Assembly (NCBI RefSeq): GCF_001613125.1
Contig: NZ_BDBT01000027.1
Coordinates: 40,439-104,438 of the forward strand
Length of the DNA: 64,000 nucleotides
DNA from: Nocardia shimofusensis NBRC 100134
GTDB taxonomy: Bacteria > Actinomycetota > Actinomycetes > Mycobacteriales > Mycobacteriaceae
Reading direction: 5' to 3'
This document shows, piece after piece, positions 1 through 8,845 of the stretch. Under the pieces are notes generated by a model. The model worked only from the letters and a program-made list of their open reading frames with translations, made no database searches and had not been told where the DNA came from. The translations under genes and the position numbers were made by a program. The first letter of the stretch is position 1. Every line of letters begins with the position of its first letter.

Positions 1-599
<599 letters not shown>

Positions 600-603
<4 letters not shown>

Positions 604-1313
604 ACTTCTCCCAGGTAGGCCGCGAGCACGGTCTCGTCGGTGCGGACCACCGACGGCGGGCCAGACGCGATGACCTTGCCCAGGTCGAGCACGAACACCT
701 CGTCGCAGACGTTCATCACCAGGTCCATGTCGTGTTCGACGAGCAGGACCGCGGTGCCGTCGTGGGCCAGGGCGCGCAGCAGCTCGGCGAAACGCGCCGT
801 CTCCGTGTGGTCCTGGCCGGCGGCGGGCTCGTCGAGCAGCAGCAGGCCGGGGCGCGCGGCGATCGCGCGGGCCACCTCCACCAGCCGGGCCAGGCCGGTG
901 GGCAGGGCGTCGGTGCTGGAGTCGGCGACAGCGTGCAGGTCGAGGCGGTCGATGATGTCGGCGACGATCACCTCCGCGCGGCGGCGCTGGGGACCGAGTT
1001 CGGCGGCCACGCGCAGGTTGTCGCGCACGCTCAACCGGCCGAACAGCTCGAGTCGCTGGAACGTGCGGGCCAAGCCGCGTTTGGCGCGCTTGGTCGGGTT
1101 GAGCCGGGTCACGTCGCGGCCGTCGAGCACCACCCGGCCGGTGGTCGGCTTACGCAAGCCGCTCACCACGTCGAAAAGGGTGGACTTGCCCGCGCCGTTG
1201 GGGCCGATGAGTCCGGTCACCGCGCCGCGTTCGGCGTGCAGTCCGGCGCCGTCGAGCGCGCGGTTGCCGCCGAACACGACGGTGACGTCGTCAACGTGTA
1301 GCAGTGAGCCCAC
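600..1313 (-). CDS. livG: LivG-like ABC transporter ATPase
   Basis: Second ATPase of the Liv-type importer. The protein begins VGSLLHVDDVTVVFGG from a GTG at 1313; the longer open frame upstream only shadows the permease gene. It carries Walker A (GPNGAGKST) and a Walker B/D-loop region LLLDEPAAGQDHTE followed by the switch histidine (LLVEHDMD). The LivG class insert and C-terminal AAYLGEV ending are typical. It overlaps the 3' end of the permease gene by 23 bases and the start of livF by 4, so the ABC genes form one transcript. Length (237 aa) is normal. Confidence 0.9.
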
Positions 1314-3426
1314 GATCGAGCACCTCCTCGTCCTCGGGACGCCACGGGGTGCGCACACCCAGCCACTCCACCGCCACCGGCTCGTCGGCGGAAACCTCCG
1401 TCCGATCCGGCTTCGCCCGCCGCGCGTGCCAGATCCGTCCGCCCACCGCGGCGACCACGACGCCGAGGCAGAACCCCCAGCCGTCGATCACCTCGAGCAG
1501 CCGCAACCCCCACAGCGCCAGGGTCACCACGATCAGCACGGGCGAGACGATCCGGTCCCGCAGCATCGGCAGCCAGCCCTCCCGCATCGAATGCAGCGCG
1601 CCGGTGCGCAGTACGCCGCCGCCGAAGGCGATACCGCCCGCGGCGGGCAACACCTGCGCCAGGTTGTGCAGCGAAGGCCACAGCGTCGGAATCACATTCA
1701 GCGGACCGGCGAACACCGCGCCGGTGAACATGCCCGCGCCCACCGAACCGACACCGGCGATGACGACGATCAGGAAGATCGGCAGACCGGCGACGAAGTT
1801 GAACTGTTCGGCGGTGACCGCCTGCAACTGCATGCCGTAGAGCGCGCCGCCCAGGCCGGCGATGGACGCGGACACCGCGAACACCAGCACCCGGCCCACC
1901 ATCAGGTTGCCGCCGAGAGTCGCGTAGGCGGCCTCGCTGTCGCGCAATGCGATCAGGCGGCGGCCGAACCGGCTGCGCCGCAACCAGACCACGGCCAGAC
2001 CGGCCAGCGCCAGGCACACCGAGGCGAACACCGTCACCTTCGCGGTGCTGTCGAGCCGCCACCCGAACAGGTCGGGGCCGACGAGCGAGACCGAGCCCTG
2101 CTCGAACAACGAGATCCGGATGCCCATGATCTCGAACGAGGGCAGGGTGAAGATCCAGCGATCGAGCACCACCGCGAACGCCGCCGTCGCCAGCGCCATG
2201 TACACGCCGGACAGGCGCAGGGCGGGTACCGCGATCACCACGCCCACCGCGCCCGCGATCAGCATGGCGGCCGGTATCGCCCACCATTCGCCGTTCGGCC
2301 CCAGATGACCGTAGGCGACCGCGCCGATTCCGGCGATACTCAACTGGCACAACGAGATCTGTCCCGCCAGGCCGACCAGCGGCACGAAGGACAACCCGAT
2401 CACGCCCCAGGCGAACATGGCGCCGTAGGTGATCAGATCCGATTCGCTGAGCATGCTCGCCAGCATCAGGCCGAGCACCACGATCACCACCGCGAAGGCC
2501 AGCGAGCCGTTGCGCGTCGGCAGCGGCACCGGATTGACCTTGGTGTCGCGGCGACGCAGCCGCCCGTGCGGGAAGATCAGCAGCGCGAGGAACAGCAGCA
2601 GCGCGGGCGCGGCCAGCCGCAGGCCGGGCAGGTAGTCGTTCTGCGGGAGATAGCCGGTCAGGTAGCTCTCCAGGCAGCCGACCACGATCGCGCCGACGAA
2701 CACCATCGGCAGGTTCTTCAACCGGCCGAAGATCGCGGCGGTGTAGGCGCTGACGATCAGCAGCGACAACTGCGCGGCATCCAGGGCGACCATCGGGGCG
2801 ATGAGGATGCCGCCGATGGTGGCCAGCTCGATCCCCAGGATCCACGCCACTGTGTCGGCGCGACGCGGGTCGGCGCCGGTCAGCCCGACCAGCGCCTGGT
2901 CGTCGACCGTGGCCCGCATCTCCACGCCGGAACGCGTCCGGTACAACAGGACTCGCAGGCCGATGGCGACAGCCACGGCCACCGCCATGGTCAGCGCCTG
3001 GTGCCCGGTGATGGTCACCGGGCCCAGGTCGATCGGCTCGGATCCGGCGAAGAACTTCGGCAGCGCACGCGCCTCGTTGGGATCCCAGATCCAGCGCGCC
3101 ATCACGATCAGGCCGCTGAGGATCGCCACCGTCATCACGAGTTTCTCGGCGTCGCCCATCGACTGGGTCGGCGCGAGCGCCTTGGCGAACAACACACCGA
3201 ACAGCGGCGCGAAGACCAGCAGGACCACCACCAGCGCGGGCAGCACCGGCCAGCCCCAGCCGATGGTGAACTGCCAGTACACGAACGCCGAGACCATGCC
3301 TGCCGCACCGTGCGCGAAGTTGAACACACCGGTGGTCGTGTACGTCAGCACCAGACCGCTGCCGATCACGGCATAGATCGCGGCGGTGCTCAGGCCGACG
3401 ATCCCGAAGGCGAGGAACTGCTCCAT
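1291..3426 (-). CDS. Fused LivH-LivM branched-chain-type ABC permease
   Basis: Integral membrane permease in which the LivH half (about residues 1-290) and the LivM half (about 300-650) are one 711-aa chain. The N-terminal half opens with the LivH pattern of hydrophobic helices (IVGLSTAAIYAVIGSGLVL, then FNFAHGA). The second half has the LivM-type sequences GLAGQISLCQLSIAGIGA and SRFGRRLIALRDSEAAYATLG, the EAA-like loop that docks an ATPase. A charged tail of about 60 residues ends the protein. LivH and LivM are usually separate genes; fusions occur in actinobacteria. The binding-protein gene lies 16 bases upstream. Confidence 0.9.
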   Translation of the reverse strand: MEQFLAFGIVGLSTAAIYAVIGSGLVLTYTTTGVFNFAHGAAGMVSAFVYWQFTIGWGWPVLPALVVVLLVFAPLFGVLFAKALAPTQSMGDAEKLVMTVAILSGLIVMARWIWDPNEARALPKFFAGSEPIDLGPVTITGHQALTMAVAVAVAIGLRVLLYRTRSGVEMRATVDDQALVGLTGADPRRADTVAWILGIELATIGGILIAPMVALDAAQLSLLIVSAYTAAIFGRLKNLPMVFVGAIVVGCLESYLTGYLPQNDYLPGLRLAAPALLLFLALLIFPHGRLRRRDTKVNPVPLPTRNGSLAFAVVIVVLGLMLASMLSESDLITYGAMFAWGVIGLSFVPLVGLAGQISLCQLSIAGIGAVAYGHLGPNGEWWAIPAAMLIAGAVGVVIAVPALRLSGVYMALATAAFAVVLDRWIFTLPSFEIMGIRISLFEQGSVSLVGPDLFGWRLDSTAKVTVFASVCLALAGLAVVWLRRSRFGRRLIALRDSEAAYATLGGNLMVGRVLVFAVSASIAGLGGALYGMQLQAVTAEQFNFVAGLPIFLIVVIAGVGSVGAGMFTGAVFAGPLNVIPTLWPSLHNLAQVLPAAGGIAFGGGVLRTGALHSMREGWLPMLRDRIVSPVLIVVTLALWGLRLLEVIDGWGFCLGVVVAAVGGRIWHARRAKPDRTEVSADEPVAVEWLGVRTPWRPEDEEVLDRGLTATR

Positions 3427-3442
3427 CAGCGCGTCCGCCCCG

Positions 3443-4816
3443 TCATTCCAGGTCGTCGATGGTCTTGCCGACGTCGGCGAGCGTCATGGGCTTGCCGACC
3501 TCGGTGGCGTAGCGGTACGGGGTCACCCCGCAGCGGAACACGCCGTCGGTGGCGCCGAAGTCCACGCCCCGCCAGCCCTCCGGGGTCGCCTTCTGCACGT
3601 TGAAGCAGCGCGGCTGCTCCGAGAGCGGCGTGGACAGATCCACCGGTGCGAGCAGGCCGCCGCCGGTCCACGCCGTCTCCTTGCGCGCGGTCTCCAGCAC
3701 ACACGAGCGGGTCAGCTGGTCGCCACAGGCGGTCGCGGACTTGGCGAACAGCACCCACGCCTGGATCGCCTTGAGCGCGGGGAAGGTGATCGCGGCGTCC
3801 GGGGCGTAGCGCTCGTAGAGGTCGAGCACCTGCTGCACGGCGGGCACCTGGTCGGCGGCGTCGAGCGGGGCGATGCCGCTGAGGTCGGCGTAGTTGTTCT
3901 GCGCGCCCAGCGAACTCTTGGCCAGCTCGATGAAGTCGGGGTTGTAGGCGTTGGCGTTGGCGTCGATCCAGTCGAGCTTGTAGTCCATGCCGGTGAGGAC
4001 TTCCTCCAGCTTGGCCAGGCTACGGAAGTCGCCGAAGAAGATCAGCCCGCGCACGTTCTTGGATTTGATGGCCTGCGCGTAGGGAGTCCAGTCGGCGACG
4101 CCGGAGGCGGGGTAGAGCTCGTCGTAGACGATCTGCGCGCCCGCGGCCCGCAGCGACTCGACCATCTTCGGGCCCATCGCCTTGGTCACCGGCGAATCAC
4201 CGTTGATGATGCCGATCGCCTGGGCCGAGCCCGGGTGTGCGGTCTCGATCAACCACTGCTGGAAACCCGCGTAGGGATTGACGTTCTCGGCCGCCGAGGC
4301 GCCGACCGCCAACTGCAGATCCGAGCCGATGTTGGCGATCTGCGCGACCTGACCGGGGAATTCCGGCAACAGGCACGACAGCCGGTCCTTCACCCCGAGC
4401 CCGTCCAGGGCCGATCCGCCGCCGACGAGGAAGAAGTCCTCACGGCAGGCCTCGAGCATGCGCTGGCGGACCTCGGTGAGCTTCGAGTCGCGGATCTTGT
4501 AGGTCAGGGTGCGCCCGTTGACGCCGCCCGCTTCGTTGCACCACGAGGTGAACACCTTGGCGGCGGCGTCGAACTCGGGGTTCTTGGTGAAGCCCATGTC
4601 GGAGAAGACACCGACCTGGATCTCGGTGCCGGTCACACCCTGCGCGGTCGCGTCCTTCGCCTCGCCCGGCCCGCAGATACCGGACAGGTCACCGAAGTCA
4701 CCGGAGACCGTAGCCGCCGGCCCGCCCTCGCTTTCCGTGGAGCCGCCGTCACGGCCGCAGCCCGCCGCGACCAGCGCGACGGCCATCAGCGCGACGAGTA
4801 TTCGCTGGGATCTCAC
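3443..4816 (-). CDS. ABC transporter substrate-binding lipoprotein
   Basis: Periplasmic-side (cell-wall) solute-binding protein of the Liv-type importer. The signal peptide ends in a lipobox (VALVAAGC, lipidated Cys20), followed by a low-complexity linker and a type I periplasmic-binding fold recognisable from EIQVGVFSDMGF and the repeated WCNEAGGVNGR segment. At 457 aa it is longer than LivJ and belongs to the actinobacterial acid/amide-binding group. A paralogue of nearly the same architecture lies at 40425-41861. It is the first gene of the transporter operon, transcribed away from the Rieske operon across a shared control region. Ligand unknown. Confidence 0.88.
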   Translation of the reverse strand: MRSQRILVALMAVALVAAGCGRDGGSTESEGGPAATVSGDFGDLSGICGPGEAKDATAQGVTGTEIQVGVFSDMGFTKNPEFDAAAKVFTSWCNEAGGVNGRTLTYKIRDSKLTEVRQRMLEACREDFFLVGGGSALDGLGVKDRLSCLLPEFPGQVAQIANIGSDLQLAVGASAAENVNPYAGFQQWLIETAHPGSAQAIGIINGDSPVTKAMGPKMVESLRAAGAQIVYDELYPASGVADWTPYAQAIKSKNVRGLIFFGDFRSLAKLEEVLTGMDYKLDWIDANANAYNPDFIELAKSSLGAQNNYADLSGIAPLDAADQVPAVQQVLDLYERYAPDAAITFPALKAIQAWVLFAKSATACGDQLTRSCVLETARKETAWTGGGLLAPVDLSTPLSEQPRCFNVQKATPEGWRGVDFGATDGVFRCGVTPYRYATEVGKPMTLADVGKTIDDLE

Positions 4817-5036
4817 CTGTTCCTCCTTCGCGGCTCGCGCCCGACGCCACCGCTGTACGGAAACTATCCTCTCAGAATCGGAGAATCAATAGTCCGAATT
4901 CGTAGAGCAATGTGTCCGCGGATCTGCGGCCGAAGGACACCGGGGAGTCCGCGCCCGACCGAACGCCCCGCATCCCCCCACGTCGACCCAGCGTTGACAC
5001 CCGCCGCCGGTCATGAAAATCTATTGGTCGGTTTAT

Positions 5037-5051
5037 GAGAATCCGATTCTC
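5037..5051. promoter_or_regulatory. Palindromic operator GAGAAT-CCG-ATTCTC
   Basis: Perfect 6-3-6 inverted repeat directly upstream of the ribosome binding site (AGGAGG 5054-5059) of the CMD/Rieske operon, in the 248-base divergent region with the transporter operon (4817-5064). It is one of six perfect copies in the window. A position touching the leader of the oxygenase operon suggests repression. A degenerate AGAATCGGAGAATC direct repeat lies at about 4874-4887, nearer the transporter genes. Confidence 0.75.
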
Positions 5052-5064
5052 CTAGGAGGTGTCG

Positions 5065-5583
5065 ATGCGGCTGCCACCGCTGCCCGCCGACGAATGGGAC
5101 GACCGCAGTCGCCAGGCGCTGAAGGGGTTGCTCCCGCGTGATCGGCGCAATCCCGAGGGCGCGGGCCCGGCGATGTCGACCATGGTGCGTCATCCCGATC
5201 TCCTCGAGGCGTTCCTCGAATTCGGGGTGTACCTGCTGTTCAAATCCACGCTCCCGGCGCGGCTGCGCGAACTGGCGGTCCTACGGGTGGCCCACCGCGC
5301 GAACTGCGCCTACGAGTGGGAGCACCACCTCGAGATCGCCGAGAAGTCCGGGCTCACCCCCGCGGACGTCGCCGCCGCGCAGAGCGGCGCCTGCGCGGAC
5401 CCGTTCGACCAGACGGTGCTCACCGCGGTCGACGAGCTCGCCGAGCACACCTGTCTGACCGATGCCACCTGGGCCGCGCTGAGAGATCACCTCGACGAGC
5501 GGCAGGCGATGGACTTCGTCTTCACCGTCGGCGGCTACACCACCCTGGCCATGGCCTTCAACACCTTCGGCGTGAAGCCCTAG
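5065..5583 (+). CDS. Carboxymuconolactone decarboxylase (CMD/AhpD-like) family protein
   Basis: Small all-helical protein of the CMD/AhpD superfamily (172 aa). The conserved segment LRELAVLRVAHRANCAYEWEHH holds Cys81, Glu84 and His87 in the CxxEWxxH arrangement of single-cysteine CMD enzymes; it lacks the CxxC of the peroxidase AhpD. ATG 5065 is chosen over the in-frame GTG 5059 because AGGAGG overlaps the GTG and stands 5 bases before the ATG. It is the first gene of the Rieske operon. In other clusters such proteins decarboxylate or isomerise lactone intermediates; here the reaction is not known. Confidence 0.82.
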   Translation: MRLPPLPADEWDDRSRQALKGLLPRDRRNPEGAGPAMSTMVRHPDLLEAFLEFGVYLLFKSTLPARLRELAVLRVAHRANCAYEWEHHLEIAEKSGLTPADVAAAQSGACADPFDQTVLTAVDELAEHTCLTDATWAALRDHLDERQAMDFVFTVGGYTTLAMAFNTFGVKP

Positions 5584-5617
5584 TACGGCTTCGAGCACTA
5601 GCACGAAAGGCACTGTC

Positions 5618-6883
5618 TTGCCCCACTTCACCAAACCAGCCGCGGGTAGCTGGACGCAGAACTATCCCGAACTGGGCACCGATCCGGTCGACTACACCGA
5701 CTCGATCGACCCCGCCTTCTACGAGGACGAACGCCAGGCGATCTTCCGCAAGAGCTGGCTCAATGTCGGCCGGGTGAACAAACTGCCCAAGACCGGCAGC
5801 TACTTCACCAAAGAGCTGGCCTGCGTGGGCACCTCGCTCATCATCGTCAAGGACAAGGCGGGCGTGGTCCGCGCCTTCCACAACATCTGCCGCCACCGGG
5901 GCAACAAGCTGGTGTGGGACGACTTCCCCAACGAGGAGACCGCGGGCACCTGCAGGCAGTTCACCTGCAAATACCACGCCTGGCGCTACGGCCTGGAAGG
6001 TGACCTGACCTACGTCCAGCAGGAGGGCGAGTTCTTCGACCTGGACAAGAACAAGTTCGGCCTCAAGCCGGTGCGCTGCGAGGTCTGGGAAGGCTTCATC
6101 TTCGTCAATCTCGACGAGAACGCCAAGCCGCTGACCGAGTACCTGGGTCCGATGATGAAGGGCCTCGAGGGCTACCCGTTCGACAAGATGAGCGAGGTCT
6201 ACAGCTACAAGGCCGAGATCGGCTCGAACTGGAAGCTGTTCATCGACGCCTTCGCCGAGTTCTATCACGCGCCCGTGCTGCACCAGAAGCAGGCGGTCAA
6301 GGACGAGGCCGACAAGCTGGCCGGCTACGGCTTCGAGGCGCTGCACTACGAGATCGCCGCACCGCATTCGATGATCTCGTCCTGGGGCGGCATGGCGCCG
6401 CCGAAGGATCCCATGATGGTCAAGCCGATCGAGCGCGAACTGCGCAGCGGCCTGTTCGGCCCCTGGGACCGCCCCGGCATCGACGGCCTCGACACGCTGC
6501 CGCCCGGCCTCAACCCGGCAGGCCACAACGCCTGGGGCGTGGACGAATTCGAGATCTTCCCGAACTTCTCCCTGCTGTTTTGGGCGCCCGGCTGGTTCCT
6601 GACCTACCACTACTGGCCGACCGCCGTGGACCGCCACATCTTCGAGGCGAACCTGTATTTCGTGCCCGCGAGCAACGCCCGCGAGCGGCTCGCCCAGGAG
6701 CTGGCCGCGGTCACCTTCAAGGAGTACGCGCTGCAGGACGCGAACACCCTGGAGGCCACCCAGACCATGATCGCCACCCGCGAGGTCACCGACTTCCCGC
6801 TCAACGATCAGGAGATCCTGCTCCGCCACCTGCACAAGACCGCCCAGAAGATCGTCGAGGAGTACCGCGATGGCAACAACTGA
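5618..6883 (+). CDS. Rieske non-heme iron oxygenase, alpha subunit
   Basis: Catalytic subunit of an aromatic-ring- or sterol-type hydroxylating oxygenase (421 aa). The Rieske [2Fe-2S] ligands are visible as Cys91-x-His93 (CRHRG) and Cys117-x2-His120 (CKYH). The mononuclear iron site follows as EFYHAPVLH with His217 and His222 in the ring-hydroxylating C-terminal domain. The start is a TTG at 5618 with AAAGG about 8 bases upstream. No beta subunit follows, so it is probably a homomeric alpha-only enzyme. Electrons most likely come from the FAD/[2Fe-2S] reductase at 29663-30778, which lies behind an identical operator. Substrate unknown. Confidence 0.93.
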   Translation: MPHFTKPAAGSWTQNYPELGTDPVDYTDSIDPAFYEDERQAIFRKSWLNVGRVNKLPKTGSYFTKELACVGTSLIIVKDKAGVVRAFHNICRHRGNKLVWDDFPNEETAGTCRQFTCKYHAWRYGLEGDLTYVQQEGEFFDLDKNKFGLKPVRCEVWEGFIFVNLDENAKPLTEYLGPMMKGLEGYPFDKMSEVYSYKAEIGSNWKLFIDAFAEFYHAPVLHQKQAVKDEADKLAGYGFEALHYEIAAPHSMISSWGGMAPPKDPMMVKPIERELRSGLFGPWDRPGIDGLDTLPPGLNPAGHNAWGVDEFEIFPNFSLLFWAPGWFLTYHYWPTAVDRHIFEANLYFVPASNARERLAQELAAVTFKEYALQDANTLEATQTMIATREVTDFPLNDQEILLRHLHKTAQKIVEEYRDGNN

Positions 6884-7217
6884 CCAGCACAAGCATTTGC
6901 CTGCCGAGTTCGCCGACCTCGAGCGGTTCGCCGACTGGATCCTGGCCACCGAGCCCGAGCGCTACGCCAAGCGGCTGGCCTCGACGATGGAGGAGATGCA
7001 GGACGTCTACGACACCGTCATGCCGCGCCTGCAGGCAGCGCTGGACTTCATCGACAGCAAGTACGACTGGAACGATCTGCCCGACGAGGGCCGCCATCTG
7101 TTCCATCTGCTCCAGTCGCTGGTGATGGTGTCCTTCCCGATCGAGGTCTGGAAGCAGGCGCGGGTGCCCGATTCCGGCGCGGCCCATCTGGACATCATCC
7201 GCGAGCCGGTGGTCTGA
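6870..7217 (+). CDS. Small acidic helical protein coupled to the Rieske gene, unrecognised
   Basis: A 115-aa protein whose start ATG lies 14 bases inside the end of the Rieske gene, so translation is coupled. I do not recognise a family. The sequence is rich in acidic and aromatic residues and looks fully helical (LERFADWILATEPERYAKRL, then MEEMQDVYDTVMPRLQAAL); there is no signal peptide, membrane segment or cysteine motif. The codon pattern and tight spacing (3 bases to the next gene) support a real gene. A role as an accessory to the oxygenase or to the amidohydrolase is inference only. Confidence 0.75.
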   Translation: MATTDQHKHLPAEFADLERFADWILATEPERYAKRLASTMEEMQDVYDTVMPRLQAALDFIDSKYDWNDLPDEGRHLFHLLQSLVMVSFPIEVWKQARVPDSGAAHLDIIREPVV

Positions 7218-7220
7218 GCG

Positions 7221-8438
7221 ATGCCTGCGCTGACGCTGCGGGCGGCCGGGCTGCTCGATGTCGACTCCGGCGAGATCGTGCGGCCGGGCATCCTGCGGGT
7301 CGACGGTGACCGCATCGTCGGCGTCGGCGGCCCGGTCGAGGGCGAGGTCGTCGAACTCGGCGAGGTGATCCTGCTGCCCGGCCTGATGGACATGGAGGTC
7401 AACCTGCTGATGGGCGGGCGCGGGGAGACCGGTCTGGCCTCCAGCGTGACCGACGATCCGGCACTGCGCGTGCTGCGCGCGGTCGGCAATGCCCGCCGCA
7501 CGCTCCGGGCCGGATTCACCACCGTGCGCAACCTCGGCCTGTTCGTGAAGACCGGCGGTTATCTGCTGGACGTGGCGCTGGGCAAGGCCATCGACGCCGG
7601 ATGGATCGAAGGTCCGCGCATCGTGCCCGCCGGTCATGCCATCACGCCCACCGGCGGTCACCTGGACCCGACCATGTTCTCCGCCTTCGCCCCCGACGTG
7701 CTGAAGCTGACCCTCGAGGAGGGCATCGCCAACGGCGTCGACGAGGTCCGCAAGGCGGTGCGGTACCAGATCAAGCACGGCGCGCAGCTGATCAAGATCT
7801 GCGTCTCCGGCGGCGTCATGTCGCTGACGGGAGCGCCCGGCGCGCAACACTATTCGGACGAGGAACTGCGCGCCATCGTCGACGAGGCGCACCGGCGCGG
7901 ACTCAAGGTCGCCGCGCACACCCACGGTGCCGAAGCTGTCGCCCACGCCGTCGCGGCCGGCATCGACTGCATCGAGCACGGCTTCCTCATCGACGACGAC
8001 GCCATCGACCTGATGGTCGCCAACGGCACCTGGTTGGTCCCGACCACCCGGCTGGCCGACGCGATGGACGTCTCCAGAGCCGATCCGGCCCTGCAGGCCA
8101 AGGCCGCCGTCATGTTCCCCAAGGCCCGCACCTCCGTGCTGGCCGCCTACAAGGCGGGCGTGAAGATCGCCGTCGGCACCGACGCTCCCGCCATCCCGCA
8201 CGGCCGCAACGCCGACGAGCTCGTCGCGCTCGTCGAACGCGGTCTGCCGCCGCTGGACGTGGTGCGCGCGGCCACGATTCGCGGCGCCGAACTCATCGGC
8301 GTCGAGGACCGCGGCCGCCTCGCCGAAGGTCAGCTGGCCGATGTCATCGCCGTCCCCGGTGACCCGCTCGACGACATCACCGTGACCAGGGACGTGCGCT
8401 TCGTGATGAAAGGCGGAAAGATTTATGTCCAGAAGTGA
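7221..8438 (+). CDS. Amidohydrolase-superfamily protein lacking the HxH metal motif
   Basis: Metal-dependent hydrolase of the amidohydrolase superfamily (405 aa), imidazolonepropionase/prolidase-like: beta-sandwich start (LRAAGLLDVDSGEIV), then TIM barrel with Lys in LIKICVSGG, His in KVAAHTHGAEA, His in CIEHGF and Asp in VGTDAP. The first-strand metal pair normally written D-x-H-x-H is D57-M-E59-V-N61 here, so both usual histidines are replaced by Glu and Asn. The remaining ligands are kept, so it may bind a single metal or have different chemistry. It sits 3 bases after the small helical gene and overlaps the NTF2-like gene by 14 bases. Confidence 0.85.
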   Translation: MPALTLRAAGLLDVDSGEIVRPGILRVDGDRIVGVGGPVEGEVVELGEVILLPGLMDMEVNLLMGGRGETGLASSVTDDPALRVLRAVGNARRTLRAGFTTVRNLGLFVKTGGYLLDVALGKAIDAGWIEGPRIVPAGHAITPTGGHLDPTMFSAFAPDVLKLTLEEGIANGVDEVRKAVRYQIKHGAQLIKICVSGGVMSLTGAPGAQHYSDEELRAIVDEAHRRGLKVAAHTHGAEAVAHAVAAGIDCIEHGFLIDDDAIDLMVANGTWLVPTTRLADAMDVSRADPALQAKAAVMFPKARTSVLAAYKAGVKIAVGTDAPAIPHGRNADELVALVERGLPPLDVVRAATIRGAELIGVEDRGRLAEGQLADVIAVPGDPLDDITVTRDVRFVMKGGKIYVQK

Positions 8439-8841
8439 CGACCTGCTCGAGATCCAGCAGGTGCTGGCCCGCTACGCGGTGACCATCACCCAGGGCGATA
8501 TCGAGGGGCTGATCGCCGTGTTCACCCCCGACGGCACCTACAGCGCCTTCGGCGACACCTACACCCTCGATGTCTTCCCCGACCTGGTCGCCGCCGCCCC
8601 CAAAGGTCTTTTCCTGACCGGCCTTCCGGTACTCGAGATCGACGGCGACACCGCCACCGGCACCCAACCGCTGTGCTTCGTCGAGCACAGCAGCCACGAC
8701 ATGCGCATCGGCTACTACACCGACACCCTCGAGCGCACCCCCGACGGTTGGCGCATCAAGACCCGCCGGATGACCTTCATCCGCCGCAACGGCGACCACG
8801 ATTCGGGTATCCCGCACGCCTTCGAGCGCTCCCAGGGGTGA
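8425..8841 (+). CDS. NTF2-like (SnoaL-type) small fold protein
   Basis: A 138-aa alpha+beta protein of the nuclear transport factor 2 superfamily: N-terminal helix DDLLEIQQVLARYAVTITQGD, then FTPDGTYSAFG and a closing strand pattern TLERTPDGWRIKTRRM. This fold is used by ketosteroid isomerase, limonene-epoxide hydrolase, SnoaL cyclases and the beta subunits of Rieske dioxygenases. It overlaps the amidohydrolase by 14 bases in the same operon. An isomerase, hydratase or dehydratase acting on a cyclic intermediate, or a Rieske beta-like role, are all possible; the sequence alone does not decide. Confidence 0.82.
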   Translation: MSRSDDLLEIQQVLARYAVTITQGDIEGLIAVFTPDGTYSAFGDTYTLDVFPDLVAAAPKGLFLTGLPVLEIDGDTATGTQPLCFVEHSSHDMRIGYYTDTLERTPDGWRIKTRRMTFIRRNGDHDSGIPHAFERSQG

Positions 8842-8845
8842 GGTC

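Noticed and set aside
640..3603. Long plus-strand open frame (987 codons) rich in Arg, His, Gln
   Set aside because: It is antisense to livG and the LivHM permease; its composition is that of complementary GC-rich code and no domain is visible.
4874..4887. AGAATCGGAGAATC as another operator
   Set aside because: It is a direct, not inverted, repeat of the half-site; kept only as a possible weak site.
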